Shown here: one piece after another, positions 1-11,099 of the stretch
How the letters are laid out: each line of letters opens with the position of its first letter
Numbering within the stretch: position 1 is the first letter of the stretch
DNA from: Hydractinia symbiolongicarpus
Taxonomy: Eukaryota; Cnidaria; Hydrozoa; Anthoathecata; Hydractiniidae
Assembly (NCBI RefSeq): GCF_029227915.1
Contig: NC_079884.1
Coordinates: 14,940,001 to 15,004,000 of the forward strand
DNA: 64,000 nt
Reading direction: 5' to 3'
Notes under the pieces: generated by a model
Seen by the model: the letters and a program-made list of their open reading frames with translations, nothing else
Database searches by the model: none
Told to the model about the DNA's origin: nothing
Made by a program: the position numbers and the translations under genes

Positions 1-245
1 AAATGTACAGGATCATGTACTTTTGACAAACAGTTGCAGAGATATTAGGGATTCAAGGTTTTTTGCTGACGTCATCAACCCAGGGTTAGGAAACTTGCCC
101 AAATTGGGTAAGTTTGGTCCCAACTGTAATGGCTTCATTAGTTTAATATAAGATATTGACGTTAAAGTAGTGTTATTGACGTCGCGTCGCAACGTCAGAA
201 AATTGGTGACATCAAAGTAAAATGAACACATCCACTTTGCCTGTT

Positions 246-320
<75 letters not shown>

Positions 321-376
321 CACAGACAGACACACAGACAGACAGACACACAGACAGACAGACACACAGACACACA
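246..376. repeat. GACA tetranucleotide microsatellite
   Basis: Uninterrupted CAGA/GACA units run from about 248 to 318 and then grade into mixed CACA/CAGA units to about 376. Long open frames of Asp-Arg-Gln-Thr or Cys-Leu-Ser-Val repeats on the two strands come only from the 4-bp periodicity and are not genes. Confidence 0.95.
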
Positions 377-385
377 GTCTCTGTA

Positions 386-935
386 TTACTATAGAGATAC
401 CGTTTTGCATTACCGAATTATAAGAATTATGTACGTCTTTTTTACTGAATCTAGCTTCTGAGAATTTATAGCCTCAATAACCAGGCGTAGATACTAAAAG
501 TAGGAACCAACAGTAACCAGCAGTATTTTGAAGTAACCACCAGAGAACCACCAGTATTATGAAGTAACCACAAGAGAACGAGCAGTTATTATTAATTTAC
601 TCCGGATGAGGCAGCAACAGCAACGCAAAGTTGTTGTGATTTTTAAGCACAACACTGACCTTAAACTACCAAATATAAATAAAAGAGAACCTACTTATGG
701 AGCTAAACACAGTTTAGCTCATGTTAATTGCAGTTCCCAATACTTGATAGTTGCTATGCAGATGCATCATTAAGGGTAGACAAGGTTGTCTTGCTCACCC
801 AAGGCATCTTTATCCCAATTAAGCAAATCAAAGCTATGTGTCATAACTTGAAGCAACTTTCTTGTTGTTGATACTTTAGAGTTGGGGACTAAAGGTTTGG
901 GTATAGTATGTCCATATTAGGAGGTTCTAAGTTAG
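386..935. other. Non-coding stretch, no gene seen
   Basis: No convincing coding exon. It contains short imperfect repeats around 500-580 (variants of AACCACCAGAGAACCA / AAGTAACCA) and AT-rich sequence. Confidence 0.5.
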
Positions 936-1010
936 CCAATCAACAATCCAGGGGCCCTATAAATAGGAGGGAGTCACTCTGATTTAGCTTCTCACCAGTA
1001 GTAGTAATAA
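936..1010 (+). promoter_or_regulatory. CCAAT plus TATA promoter-like patch
   Basis: A CCAAT pentamer at 936-940 is followed by TATAAATA at 958-965 inside GGGGCCCTATAAATAGGAGG. The spacing resembles a compact animal or retrotransposon promoter. No coding exon is seen immediately downstream, so it may belong to a degraded LTR-like element or to a non-coding transcript. Sequence resemblance only. Confidence 0.35.
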
Positions 1011-2998
1011 CTTCCTTAACTGAAATAATTTTAAGCTAGCTCCACGTTTTCAAGAAGCATTTATCACTGCAACCTACTAATATCATCAACTCCATCTTTT
1101 GGCTTCAATTACTATAGCTAATGGCAGCGCATCCAATGACAACCAATGACTCTAGCAAATTTTGGATCATGTACCTCTGGTATCAGGAGAAACCTTCAGA
1201 TATTTCTTCAGGACAGATATTGCATGTAGCCAGGTCGGTTTGTTTCATTTTATATATTATATCATGTTAGGAGCCAAGAAACTGTCACTTTTTAACCACC
1301 CTAGAGCCATTATGGCTTTTATACAAGTAATGCCAACCTTGTAGCCAGGTTGCCATTATGATAACTCGTTATGTTATGTATAGTGTTGTTTATGTTCATT
1401 CACCGCGATAGACGATCATGATAGGATCCTGCTTCAACCTGTATATAGTAAATTGTATCTGCGTGAAAATTTGGCCTCATGTTTTCCCTTTTTAATCTTA
1501 TAATAGACTATACTTAGCTAGCCAGAAAAACTTCTTTTTTCCACATTCAGAAAAATATTTGCAGGCTTGTTTTCGCAAGTTATTGGTGAATATAATTGTT
1601 TTTGGGGCAATATTCAGGCTATAAATTTGGAGAAACTATATTCTGTAAAAGACATGCAAAAGGGTATCTATTACTAATAAAACTTTTGATATTTATTCTA
1701 TTTGAAAAATTTAATCACATCAAAAAGGAGAAAGATAGAGAAATAAGCAACAACAACAACACAAACTGCATTGTAAATAGGCTTTATTTGTATTATTAGA
1801 TCATAGTACACCATAAACAACAACAGATAAATAAAATGAAAATAGCAAAATTATATCATGATTTTGCACAAGTAAAGACCGCTATATAAAATTTGGTTTT
1901 TACGCAGCAATAGCTAATTAAAAACAGCACAACCTGCCACAACAATTGAATGACCACTGATTTAGCACAGCATTCAGTCAAAAATATGTAGCCCTTATTG
2001 GCTAAGACTCTAAAATGTTGAATCAAACTTGGAAATACCTAGCTGTTATGCGGTAAACACTAACTACTTGAAATTTTTAACAAAACAAATCATTTAAAAA
2101 CAGATATCGTTAACTACATTTACACATTTTGTGTCAATCAGGATAGCGCTGTATATGTATATATGCTAAGTCATTTCGTTATGTTGGTAGAACCACAAAC
2201 ATTTTCCATGCCTGTCAGCATAACTTCTTTAGTGAAATGTGAAAGACTTTCGTCATTTCACCCATTAATTAAAACCATGCCTTTTTCCTAATTTTATAAT
2301 TAACATCGTTCCCAGGAATTATCTCGATATAAGATTAGAGCTTTTAAACCAATCATCATCAAGTCTTGTCGAAGTCATTCTCTCAAAGCTAGTCACGACT
2401 AGTGTTCTCGTCTGTGGCCTTGTGGCATTTTAAGAAATCGTTTAAAAAGTGTTTATTGCCAGAAGCTTTGAATCTACGAAGCAAACATACAAGTTGTTAT
2501 GCAGCTATTCGATTTATTGTATTGCTATCAAATGTCTTGTTACTTGTGGTTATATACCCCAAGACAACACAAGAACTTTGAGTTTGAGACAGGCCTTTTT
2601 AAAATTGTTGAAAGTGAAACTATAAACAGTTTCATGCTCAAACTTGCTAGCACAGCAATAGAAAGCTTAAGAATCAATGGAATTAAAAGTAAACAGATGT
2701 ACCTGAAAACGTTGTCATTATAAAGTTAATGCTATAATTTTGTTAACTCAAAAGTCTGTTTATTTTGCCAAACTGCTTTCTTCTGCAATCCCAGGCGTCA
2801 CAGAGAATGTTTTCCAGTCATGTTTTTTTTTAGCAACATTGCTCAATTTCATTCCGGCCTTCCATTTACTTGCTGCAAGTCAATACAAAACTCTCTTAGC
2901 CTTTAGACATGTTGAATCCTACCCTATCCAACCGACCGGCTACCGGGAGGCAATAACAATAGGTAGAGTAAATTAATTTCAATCTTTCTTTACTGTAA
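1011..2998. other. Non-coding AT-rich stretch
   Basis: About 2 kb with no exon supported by similarity, splice signals plus long frame, or cysteine pattern. The short open frames of 60-80 codons here have no recognisable composition or motif. Confidence 0.5.
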
Positions 2999-3000
2999 AT

Positions 3001-3140
3001 TTCCACGACTTCCGCGGGATTCTTCTTGACGTCACATATTCTTTGTTTTACAAGAGTCCAAAAGTCCACACTTTGGCGCGATTCTTCTTGGCGTCAAAAT
3101 TATTTGTTTGTTTAAGAGGGTCAAAGGTCCACACTTCGGC
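3001..3140. repeat. Imperfect tandem repeat, about 65 bp x2
   Basis: Two adjacent units share the order GCGRGATTCTTCTTG-GCGTCA, TTTGTTT, AGAGTCCAAAAGTCCACAC / AGGGTCAAAGGTCCACAC. The region is GC-richer than its surroundings (CCGCGG, GCCGCCGGGG) and continues to about 3145. Confidence 0.6.
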
Positions 3141-3627
3141 TGCCGCCGGGGTCGACTATTTTACGGCAGAAAACAAGGAATCGCGCAACAATCGGCAAAA
3201 AGCGGCAAAATGTAGTTAAACTACCGTGAAACCAGAGAGTTGAGCCTCGTGAAACACTCCTGAGTCCTGGGCGCATACACCCTAATATCACACCTTTGCG
3301 TGGAGGACGGTAGTCGTATGTCTTTTGTTATAATTAAATCCCTTGAGCGTTTTGCGAGATTATATTTGCGTGTTAAAAAACAATGTGCTCGCGAAGAAAT
3401 ATCGGAGCAATTATATTTTTTTTTAATAGCGAGATGCATTGTGTAAATGTATTGATAAGCTATTCCCTTAAGTAGTAGCGTGAAGTAATTATATAATAAA
3501 AATCTTTCGCAAAGTTTTATAATACATTGCGCGAGAATGTATTGTTGATTCAATTACTTAAAAAAAAAAAAAATTCCAGCGCGTTTAATCTAAGAAACAT
3601 TCGAAAAGCATGGTTCACAACTATTAA

Positions 3628-3750
3628 ATGCCGCTTTTCGTTTATAAACTTTTAAAATGCGATCTAAAAAAACATTTCTATCGCCTCTTTTCGATTTTAA
3701 ACTTTTAAAATACGATCTAAAAAAGCATTTCTATCACCGCTATTCGTTTT
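3628..3750. repeat. Tandem repeat, about 60 bp x2
   Basis: The unit CGCTTTTCGTTTATAAACTT...GCGATCTAAAAAAACATTTCTATC is followed by a second copy with about 90% similarity and the start of a third. Non-coding. Confidence 0.65.
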
Positions 3751-4379
3751 ATTACCCTTTTTCGTTTTTATGTGTTTTAATTTTACTACAAAAGCTGTTG
3801 CATAGATTATGTATCAACATTAGGATAAGGATGAAAAAGTTACTGTGGGACATGGGTTTTAAACCTTAAAAATTTCCAGGGAGAAATTTGAAAACTAATG
3901 AATGACAAAATCCAAAAAGTTTGTCTTCAAATTTTTAATTTTGTTAATGTAAAAGTAATCCACATGAAAAAAGTTTCTGATATTTTTTATGAAGAAATCT
4001 TCCATATTAGCCATTATACATTTGCCCTAGAGTGATTAATAAATAAGGTCAGGCTTCTATTTTCAGAACTGCTATTTACATTTAACATCAAGGCATCCAA
4101 AACAGCTCCATTTAGGAAAGGTGTCACAATTCGTTTTGCTATGATTGAACACAAATTTTGCTCAATAAAAGCTTTAAGAAATTACCTGTTTTTTCGGGGG
4201 GCTAAGGCTGGCCCATTGTTCGTTTTATCAATGGGGATTTTATTACCCGAATTGTGAAAGGCTAATTTATAGGCACTTGCATGTAGTTTTCTTTTTCAAG
4301 TCTATTTGTTAAGCCTGTTATGGCATGTTGAATGATCTCGTCGTAGTTCTCGTCAAAAATATTGCCTCATGGATAATGA

Positions 4380-4990
4380 ATTTTCATTTGGGGAATTTGG
4401 GGGTGCTGGGCTGCCCTGGGCAGCCACAAAGTGTAGAGATGTGCGTGTACCCCTGGAAGAGTATGGTGAATTCAGTACAGGTGCGAGGAGATGAACGACG
4501 GTGCACCACGCGAGCAGGACAGATGACTGGGGAAATAACAGCAGGGGCATGCGGCGCTGACAGTCAGAGGTGGTGCACCAAGAGGTTAATAACAGGTGTG
4601 AAATGCAAAAGAAGCTAGAGCTCATAAAGAGTAGGTTCTTGTGAGGTATGATAGAGGAAATGGAATCACAGGAGAGGAGCTCCGGATGTGATTGAGAGAT
4701 TAGTTAAGCCAGAAAACACTACTAGGAGAAGAGCTCCAGATGTAGTGGAGAAGAGCGAACACTACTAGGAGAAGAGCTCCGGATGTAGTGGAGAAGAGCG
4801 AATTTATTGGGAACACGCACGTGAGCTTGAGATAATATCTTCTCTTCAGCCTAGCATCCTCACCCGATTCCGCCAAATTATCCTCAGTTTATTCTTACAA
4901 AATTGAAATAAATTTTCTACTCCAAGTTTGTGTTTTTATTGGGAACTACAGCAATTAACCCAGGGCTTTTTTATACTTTGCTCTTACTAA
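4380..4990 (+). repeat. G-rich block with tandem GAAGAGCTCC units; possible LTR remnant
   Basis: A G-rich segment unlike the AT-rich surroundings contains tandem 45-bp units (CACTACTAGGAGAAGAGCTC...GTGGAGAAGAGCGAA) at about 4716-4805, with a weaker copy before it. It ends with a polyadenylation-like AATAAA at about 4907 and a second TTATTGGGAAC motif. This could be the end of a solo LTR, but no matching second LTR or target duplication was identified. The 97-codon frame at 4325-4618 has no family signature. Confidence 0.35.
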
Positions 4991-5697
4991 CCAGCTACTT
5001 TTAAGTTATTTTCACGAGGTTCAATAAATGGATTCCGCAAAGATTAATTTTCGAAAGTATGAATAAAATTCGCAGAATTAACCAACTTTTATTAAACGGA
5101 CCGCCCGGTCCATATAATAATAGTTGTGGCTTTTTGACACAACTTTTTTTCCTACTTCAATTGACTCAAAATAACTCAAGAACAAGAAGAAACTAGATGC
5201 ATTTGGCACACGCTAAGTAGGTGTGCCGTGGACACAAAACTGTGTTTTAATTATTTTCGCTGCTTTGATGGACCGTAACATGACCAACAATCTCGGACTT
5301 CACAAAATTTGCGAAGAGAATTTTTGAATGAATTATTGATTTTGTAGGGCCGCAATTTCACAACATAGCGCTTTTAGACTCCGACTTTCTTTTCAAAGGG
5401 CAGTGTTTTGGTCTTACTACCAGATCTGAGCAAAACCAGTTTGTTAAAGTTGCTTGTGACACAGCTGGGCGGGCCTGTAAAACGCCCATGGCTATACCGT
5501 ATATATACGGCATCTGCACCACGAGAGTTAATAATGGAAACAGGAAGAACAGAAAAAAAATAGTGTTTTCAGGATTAAAGTTCATTCTTTGAAATAAAAT
5601 GTAACACGCTTCAAGGAAAAAACGTTCATATCGAAAGCATAGTTTGTTTACTTGAACAGAAACCATGTGAGAAAAATAAACGTATATTGTCTGCCGG

Positions 5698-5730
5698 ATG
5701 CGGATCGATCGATCGATTGATCGATAGATG
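5698..5730. repeat. GATC/GATT short tandem repeat
   Basis: Four to six tandem GATCGATC/GATT units lie immediately upstream of the LINE reading frame, at or near the 5' truncation point of that element. Confidence 0.7.
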
Positions 5731-5746
5731 TTATGGAAAAAGATAG

Positions 5747-7225
5747 ATGTTTATCGAAAAAGAATTAAAATCTTTGAAGAGAAAGAAAGCCACCGGTGCA
5801 GATGACATACCACCGGGTGTTTTGAAAGATGCTGCTACACTCCTTTCTCAACCATTAGCATTCATTATAAACCTGTCGCTGCGTACCAGTACAATACCGT
5901 CGGACTGGAAAATCGCAAAAGTTACGCCACTTTTTAAGGGAGGAAATTCATCTGAAGAAACAAACTATCGACCTATCTCAGTTCTTCCTATAGTTTCCAA
6001 GATTCTAGAACGTGCTGTTCATCACCAATTAATTGATTATCTAGAATCAAATAACTTACTTTCTCGAAATCAATTTGGGTACCGTCGAAAACGATCAACG
6101 GAGATGGCGACTACGTTATTAACGGACAACATCAGGAAAGAAGTAGACAGTGGCAATCTAGTTGGTGCAATTTTTGTTGACTTGTCAAAAGCATTTGACA
6201 CTCTTAGTCATGGATTATTACTGTCAAAATTATGTTCTTATGGTATTAAAGGAATTGCTTTGAATTGGTTCTCAGACTACCTCTTCAATAGAAAGCAGTA
6301 TTGCGAAGTAAACAACGTAGCATCCGAAGAGAAAAGTATTGTCTGTGGTGTACCACAAGGATCCATCTTAGGACCTATCTTGTTTTTACTTTATTTCAAT
6401 GACTTTGAAGAGTGCGTTAAATATTCTGAAGTCATAGAGTTTGCAGATGACACGGTGTTATATTTTGCGAGCAAACGGTTACAAGACATCGAAGACAAGT
6501 TCAATTACGATCTCGAGAAGATAGCCGAATATCTCAAAGATAACGAATTAGTAATAAATCTCAGAAAAGGAAAGACCGAGTCAATGGTATTTGGAACTCA
6601 AAAACGACTCTCGATGTATTCACGACAAATGAATTTATATTACAATGACGTTCCAATATCTTCAACTACACATTATAAGTATCTTGGTACTGTTTTGGAT
6701 CCATCTTTGAACATGAACGAAAACTTCAACACGATTTACAAAAGAGCTTCGAACAAGCTACGTTTGTTAAGTTCACTCAAAATGGGTCTTACTGCGGATG
6801 CTGTTAGAAAGATCTACACAGCTATTATTTTACCAGGATTATCCTATTGCAGTAACGTTCAGCTCAAATTCAGTGATACTCAAATAAAGAGACTCGAATC
6901 CATTGACAATCGTGCTAGAATTCTGACTCAACAAAATGTTCCTGAGATCAGAAAAGAAATTGAAAAACGAGCTGTGCTGTTTGTTAAAAAATGTTTGGAT
7001 GGTAATGTCTGTGATAACTTTCAAGACTACTTCACTGTGAAGCGTCATCAAAGAACAACAAGAAACAACGGTTTTCTTTTATTTATACCTAAAGTGAAAT
7101 TAGAATTTGCAAAGGGAAGCTTCTTTTCAATGGGTGTGAGTTTATTCAACTCTTTACCCATTGGAATTAGGCAATGTGAAATTTTTGAGGAATTTAAAGC
7201 TTTGTGTCAAGCACATTTTGTTTGA
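5747..7225 (+). CDS. LINE reverse transcriptase, 5'-truncated
   Basis: A 492-codon frame begins at the RT domain of a non-LTR retrotransposon. The first residues fit the region just upstream of RT block 1 (KKATGADDIPPGVLK), followed by block 1-2 (NYRPISVLPIVSKILERAV), block 3 (QFGYRRKRST), AIFVDLSKAFDTL with the first catalytic Asp, [19 protein letters not shown], and the FADD catalytic motif in VIEFADDTVLYF. The rest is thumb and a C-terminal region containing HYKYLGTVLD. A TAG lies just before the ATG and no endonuclease domain precedes it, so the element is truncated at the RT start. The retained frame has no internal stop, which suggests a fairly young insertion. The clade looks like the CR1/L2/Jockey group; that placement is from motif memory. 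Confidence 0.9.
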   Translation: MFIEKELKSLKRKKATGADDIPPGVLKDAATLLSQPLAFIINLSLRTSTIPSDWKIAKVTPLFKGGNSSEETNYRPISVLPIVSKILERAVHHQLIDYLESNNLLSRNQFGYRRKRSTEMATTLLTDNIRKEVDSGNLVGAIFVDLSKAFDTLSHGLLLSKLCSYGIKGIALNWFSDYLFNRKQYCEVNNVASEEKSIVCGVPQGSILGPILFLLYFNDFEECVKYSEVIEFADDTVLYFASKRLQDIEDKFNYDLEKIAEYLKDNELVINLRKGKTESMVFGTQKRLSMYSRQMNLYYNDVPISSTTHYKYLGTVLDPSLNMNENFNTIYKRASNKLRLLSSLKMGLTADAVRKIYTAIILPGLSYCSNVQLKFSDTQIKRLESIDNRARILTQQNVPEIRKEIEKRAVLFVKKCLDGNVCDNFQDYFTVKRHQRTTRNNGFLLFIPKVKLEFAKGSFFSMGVSLFNSLPIGIRQCEIFEEFKALCQAHFV

Positions 7226-7601
7226 TAAGTGTATTTGTGAGTGTGTTTTCCATACAGCCTGGTTTAGCTTTTGACACAATCTTTTTGAGTTTTGTGTTAA
7301 CATTCTTTTCAACTGAGGACTCTATATAGTGCACCGTTTTGTGACAGTTTCTTAGTTTGTTTCCCTGTTTTTCTCGATATAGTCTTTCTCTCTTTTTGTC
7401 TCTCATTTTATTCCGTACAAATATACATAATCTTCACATTACATATTTACTTTTTATCTATTGTATATAACCATTTTAAATGAATATTAATATTTTTAAC
7501 ATTTTATTTTCAGGACGCATATTTATAACAGTGTTTTATATACTGACATGCAAATCCTGTATAAACATTCGTTAAATAATAATAATAATAATAATAATAA
7601 G
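7226..7601 (+). mobile_element. LINE 3' untranslated end with (AAT)n tail
   Basis: AT-rich sequence follows the RT stop codon and ends in about eight AAT units (7577-7601). Short tandem repeats at the 3' end instead of poly(A) are typical of CR1/L2-type LINEs. The element therefore spans roughly 5735-7601. A clear target-site duplication was not identified. Confidence 0.65.
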
Positions 7602-7635
7602 TAATGTGTTGATAAAAGTCATTGTAGAATAAAAA

Positions 7636-7947
7636 CACCAGTAATTAGCATGTGCCTGACGCTCAGGACATGTCGATGCACTTGACGCTCAGGGCATCTC
7701 TAGTGTAGTCATCATGTGAATAAGAAACCTGTGCCTGACGCTCGGGGCATGATGAAGCCCCTGATGCTCAGGGCATCTCTCATACACCTGACGCTCAGGG
7801 TATGGAAGAGAACACCATAATTAGCATGTGCCTAACGCTCAGGACATGTCGATGCATCTGACGCTCAGTGAATCTCATCTGTCTCATGCACCTGACACTC
7901 AGGGCATGAAAACGCCTATAACGCATATCCTGACGCTCAGGTTATGC
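7636..7947. repeat. Array of nine short hairpin motifs (CCTGACGCTCAGG)
   Basis: Nine copies of a 13-bp core that is its own inverted repeat (CCTGA-CGC-TCAGG) begin at about 7655, 7681, 7733, 7760, 7787, 7831, 7857, 7891 and 7929. Most are extended by GC/AT..GCATG arms, so each could form a hairpin with a 3-nt loop. There is also a higher-order repeat: the pair at 7636-7692 reappears at 7812-7876 with its flanks. Spacing is irregular (about 25-55 bp), unlike a simple satellite or a CRISPR array. Confidence 0.85.
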
Positions 7948-8270
7948 ATTATATATTTGTGCATATGACGAAGCACAAAGGAGGCACCTTCATTCCTACC
8001 CATTCCCCAAAAATTTCCATAAATAGTCTACGCATACTGAATGTGTTGTATCTGCTCATTCCAACAGAAATACATTGTTTCTATCAATTTGTGTTACTAT
8101 TCTGGAACCCAAAGCAATTAACTGTGAAAGATAATAAATTGTCTGAGTTAGTCTATAGAAAATCTCCTAACTGAGCTACTATCCCAATTTGCAGTTGTCC
8201 CTGTCTCTATTAAAAGTTTGAAATAAAGCTTAGTAAGCAACGTCTGTACCTATGAAAAAATTTAACTTAC

Positions 8271-8526
8271 ATTGTTGCAGTTGTTTACCACATCGCATGC
8301 AAAAGTTTTCACCCTCTAGGTTGCAATCTTTACACCATTTGACAGGTTTTGGTTTCTCTAAAGATTCCAGCTTTTGTCCGCATTTTGTGCAATACAGATC
8401 AAAAGATTCTAATTTGCAATTTTTACACCATTTTGGCTCTTCAGCCACAAGGTGTGTTCCGCATTTACCGCAATAAGTAAGACCAAGAACTTTTTTCTTG
8501 CATTTTACACACCACTTTTCTTCCAT
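8271..8526 (-). CDS. Zinc-ribbon repeat protein, exon 1 (left copy)
   Basis: The exon encodes 85 residues from ATG at 8526 to a splice donor (CAAT|GTAAGT). It has three repeats of a paired CxxC module, each of the form WCxxCxxx...YCxxCGxxL: WCVKCKKK..YCGKCGTHL, WCKNCKLE..YCTKCGQKL and WCKDCNLE..FCMRCGKQL. These would bind structural zinc as rubredoxin/zinc-ribbon knuckles. An upstream in-frame ATG at 8571 exists, but the paralogue at 36038 starts at the equivalent of 8526, so the inner start is preferred. Downstream exons were not identified; the reading frame left of the donor fits an intron. The function is unknown. Its duplicate with the same start, donor and phase lies at 35789-36038. Confidence 0.75.
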
Positions 8527-8715
8527 AATTTTTTGAAAGGGCGTCCGTATTTCATTTGGACATTTTTTCACTAAATTTTATGAACCTGGGACGAATGATT
8601 ACGCTCTATTTTTAGGTATCACGTGCTTTTTCGCAATGTCCATTGGTCCAGACGCGAAAACAAATGTTTTCCTAGAAATAAATGAGCCCCGGGTTCATAC
8701 TATCGTTTTGACCAG
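8527..8715 (-). promoter_or_regulatory. Conserved upstream region of zinc-ribbon gene, left copy
   Basis: About 170 bp upstream of the start codon is conserved with 36039-36215 at a level near that of the coding exon. Shared elements are an E-box CACGTG (8620-8625), a CCAAT box read on the minus strand (CCATTGG, 8640-8646) and an AACAAATGTTTTC block. Conservation between duplicates suggests core promoter and 5' UTR; no TATA box is obvious. Confidence 0.55.
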
Positions 8716-8768
8716 ATTAAAGTTATACCTTAACTGACCGTGTATCTTCATCAAGCCCGTGGTATAGT

Positions 8769-8864
8769 CAACCTCGTCCCCAGTGATTTTATATGTGACA
8801 ATCACAGACGGTGAGAAAAAATTTCTTTTTTAAAGAAGAGAAAAGACCCTTGAAAGCGAGGTTG
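8769..8864. repeat. CAACCTCG palindromic MITE, copy 1
   Basis: The left end CAACCTCGTCCCCAG and right end AAGCGAGGTTG are inverted relative to each other, with a purine-rich middle. It is one of at least seven short elements in the window that begin CAACCTCG and end CGAGGTTG. Confidence 0.6.
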
Positions 8865-9560
8865 TGGCATGGCATCATATGGCGTATTATTTTTGAGTTC
8901 TTTAACATTGTAGCAAATTATTTTACGAAGCTTCAGGCGAGTAAGATATCTGCTTGAAGGTTGAAGAACGAGCACCCTCTAAGGAGGGTATCAGTTTCAT
9001 AACGCATATTAATCAGTTTTTGGGAGTTTTTCATAGCTAATTTAACGCACGCTAAAACATACAAAACTCCTTAATTGGTATTTCTCTGGTTGTATGGTTC
9101 TTTACATTTTCCTTCGTCGTTTATTCTAACATGCAATTTAACCTTCTTTTAATAAGCATCCAGGTTATTAATTAATGCATTGCTAAAATGTTTTTAAGTC
9201 TGTTAAACCGAACGCTGACATGCTGCCTAACCTGCCGCCACATAATTGTAACTTTCAAGAAGAAAAAAAGTATGCCTAGTTTTTCTACAGATATACTTTC
9301 TAGAATCTCACTTTTGCGTTCAATATACTTTTATGTCGTTTTTATTTATGCCTGAATTTATCCAAAAGAAAGTCCATGAAATGCTCTATTTACCTTTTGT
9401 GGTTTTTATTTCTGATCAACCTTGGTAAAAAAGCATCAATAAAAAAATCCCTTACTTTGATTGTGTCAAACCCAATCAGGCTAGGCGATTGATTGAAAGT
9501 TTTGGTTCATTTGAATCTATGGATAATCCACTCTGATGAAGATCAAGAGTTCAAAATGTT

Positions 9561-9642
9561 CAACCTCGATCCCAAGGGCCTGTAAAGTTTTTTTGGCTGA
9601 TCTCCATATCAAAAAACGCTAACGGTCCTGGGTTCGAGGTTG
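9561..9642. repeat. CAACCTCG palindromic MITE, copy 2
   Basis: The left end CAACCTCGATCCCAAGGGCC is inverted at the right as GGTCCTGGGTTCGAGGTTG, giving an 82-bp foldback. The internal motif AAAACGCTAACGG/AAAACGCTA is shared with the copies at 60510 and 60799. Confidence 0.75.
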
Positions 9643-9988
9643 CAAAATGTTGTTAAATATGTGTTCATCACGGAAGATATTTTTTTAGATAAAGATCTAC
9701 ATGTATAAAAACGCTGTATTAGATTTGATCTACTTGTGGTCGCCCTACTTTGTGGGAAACAACAAGCCGTTCCAGAGGAGGTAAATACTGCTATGATATT
9801 TAGTTATTTTTTCAAAAAAGGCCATTTAATAGGCTTAGCTTAAGCAGTTTCTTCACTTGGTTTTTATTATCCAACTACCTGAAATGAAGCACGGCCGACA
9901 TTTTTGCATTTATTAGAAAGGATCACTGTTTCAGTCCTTATCAACTGCTTTCTTCTCCAGCAACTTTCAAAAAACTTTACTCTGAGCA

Positions 9989-10093
9989 CAACCTCGTCCG
10001 TTGTGCTTTTCGCTTCTCATTGGAACTGCACATTATTGACAGTTTTGCTGCCAGATATACAAGAAGAGGCAACAGGCCCTGGGATCGAGGTTG
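9989..10093. repeat. CAACCTCG palindromic MITE, copy 3
   Basis: It begins CAACCTCGTCCG and ends GGCCCTGGGATCGAGGTTG, about 105 bp. The right arm is intact and the left arm has diverged. Confidence 0.65.
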
Positions 10094-10099
10094 AGTATA

Positions 10100-11095
10100 A
10101 AGATATTAAGTTTTTAATCTCGTGTGGGAAATTTTATCTTCAACTACGCTATTCATTTTTAATGAAAGCAATCTTATCCTGAATTCAGAAAGAACGTTTA
10201 AAGAGGTCTGGGTAATAGAATAGCATTGAATACGGCTACCAAATTAAATGTGAATTTTATACAAGTTGCTATGCTACAATTTTTACGTTACTGTCTTATT
10301 AGCTTATTTTTAGAAAATGCGTCACTTTTGTTTTGGTTTTAGCAAATATAATACATTCTTTTCGATTTGTTGTTTGTTTGTTTTGTTTGTTTTTTGAAAT
10401 ACATCATATCTACGTTATTAGTCTCACTGGATGATGTGTTTTCTCTCTCAAGTGATTTTTTTACATACAGTGCCATAGGAAACAATTTTAGTATGGGAGG
10501 GTGGCTTAGATTTAGTGTCTTCGTGACGGCAAACCATAGTTTTGTCTGTGAGGAAGATTTTAAAAATTAGCACATCTAGATTGCCGGAAAACGCATTAAA
10601 ACCCCAAAACATTGTATGTATATGTATATACAGTATGTCAAAATTGTTATGTTGCGTGGGTTGGCAGAGAGAAGAAAAGAGACGTGCTTGCTTAAAATAA
10701 CGTAAATCTTAACTAAATAAAATATGTCAGAGTCAATACAATAAAGTTCTTGGTGTATTATGCCGAATAGAGCATGTGCGACATAACAAAAATAAGGGGA
10801 GGGGGGGGGTATTCTTAGTTTGTATTTTTTTTTAATTAGTCGTGTTTTAAAATAATTGAGGGGACTAATGCGTGGAAACCGAGCGAGCTCAATTTAAGTC
10901 TATAACTCATACAGTGGACTCTCTCTACCTGAAACCCGCCGGAAACAAAAAACTTGCAATAAGGAGAAGTTTAAGATAAAGTGTCCGGTATAAAGATAGA
11001 TCATGGAGACAGTTGTTGCAAAAACGATGATAAACTGTTTTTTTAAATTGTGTATTTTTGTTGTTGTTATTGTTTATTTTCCACGTAAACATCTT
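10100..11095. other. Non-coding stretch
   Basis: No gene seen. It contains TTTG-rich sequence at 10365-10390 and a G-run at about 10796-10810. From about 10960 it begins to resemble 37265 onward (start of the duplicated IGFBP block). Confidence 0.5.
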
Positions 11096-11099
11096 GCTA

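Noticed and set aside
222-461. Thr-Asp-Arg-Gln repeat protein
   Set aside because: It comes from the 4-bp GACA microsatellite read in any frame; no flanking gene structure.
3221-3553. 110-codon minus-strand frame
   Set aside because: No signal peptide, domain or splice support; AT-rich sequence with biased low-complexity residues.
4325-4625. Overlapping 97- and 90-codon frames on both strands
   Set aside because: They lie in a G-rich repeat-like block; neither has a family signature.
7636-7947. CRISPR-like array
   Set aside because: Units are 13-20 bp palindromes with irregular 10-40 bp spacing, a higher-order duplication and no cas genes; the genome is eukaryotic.
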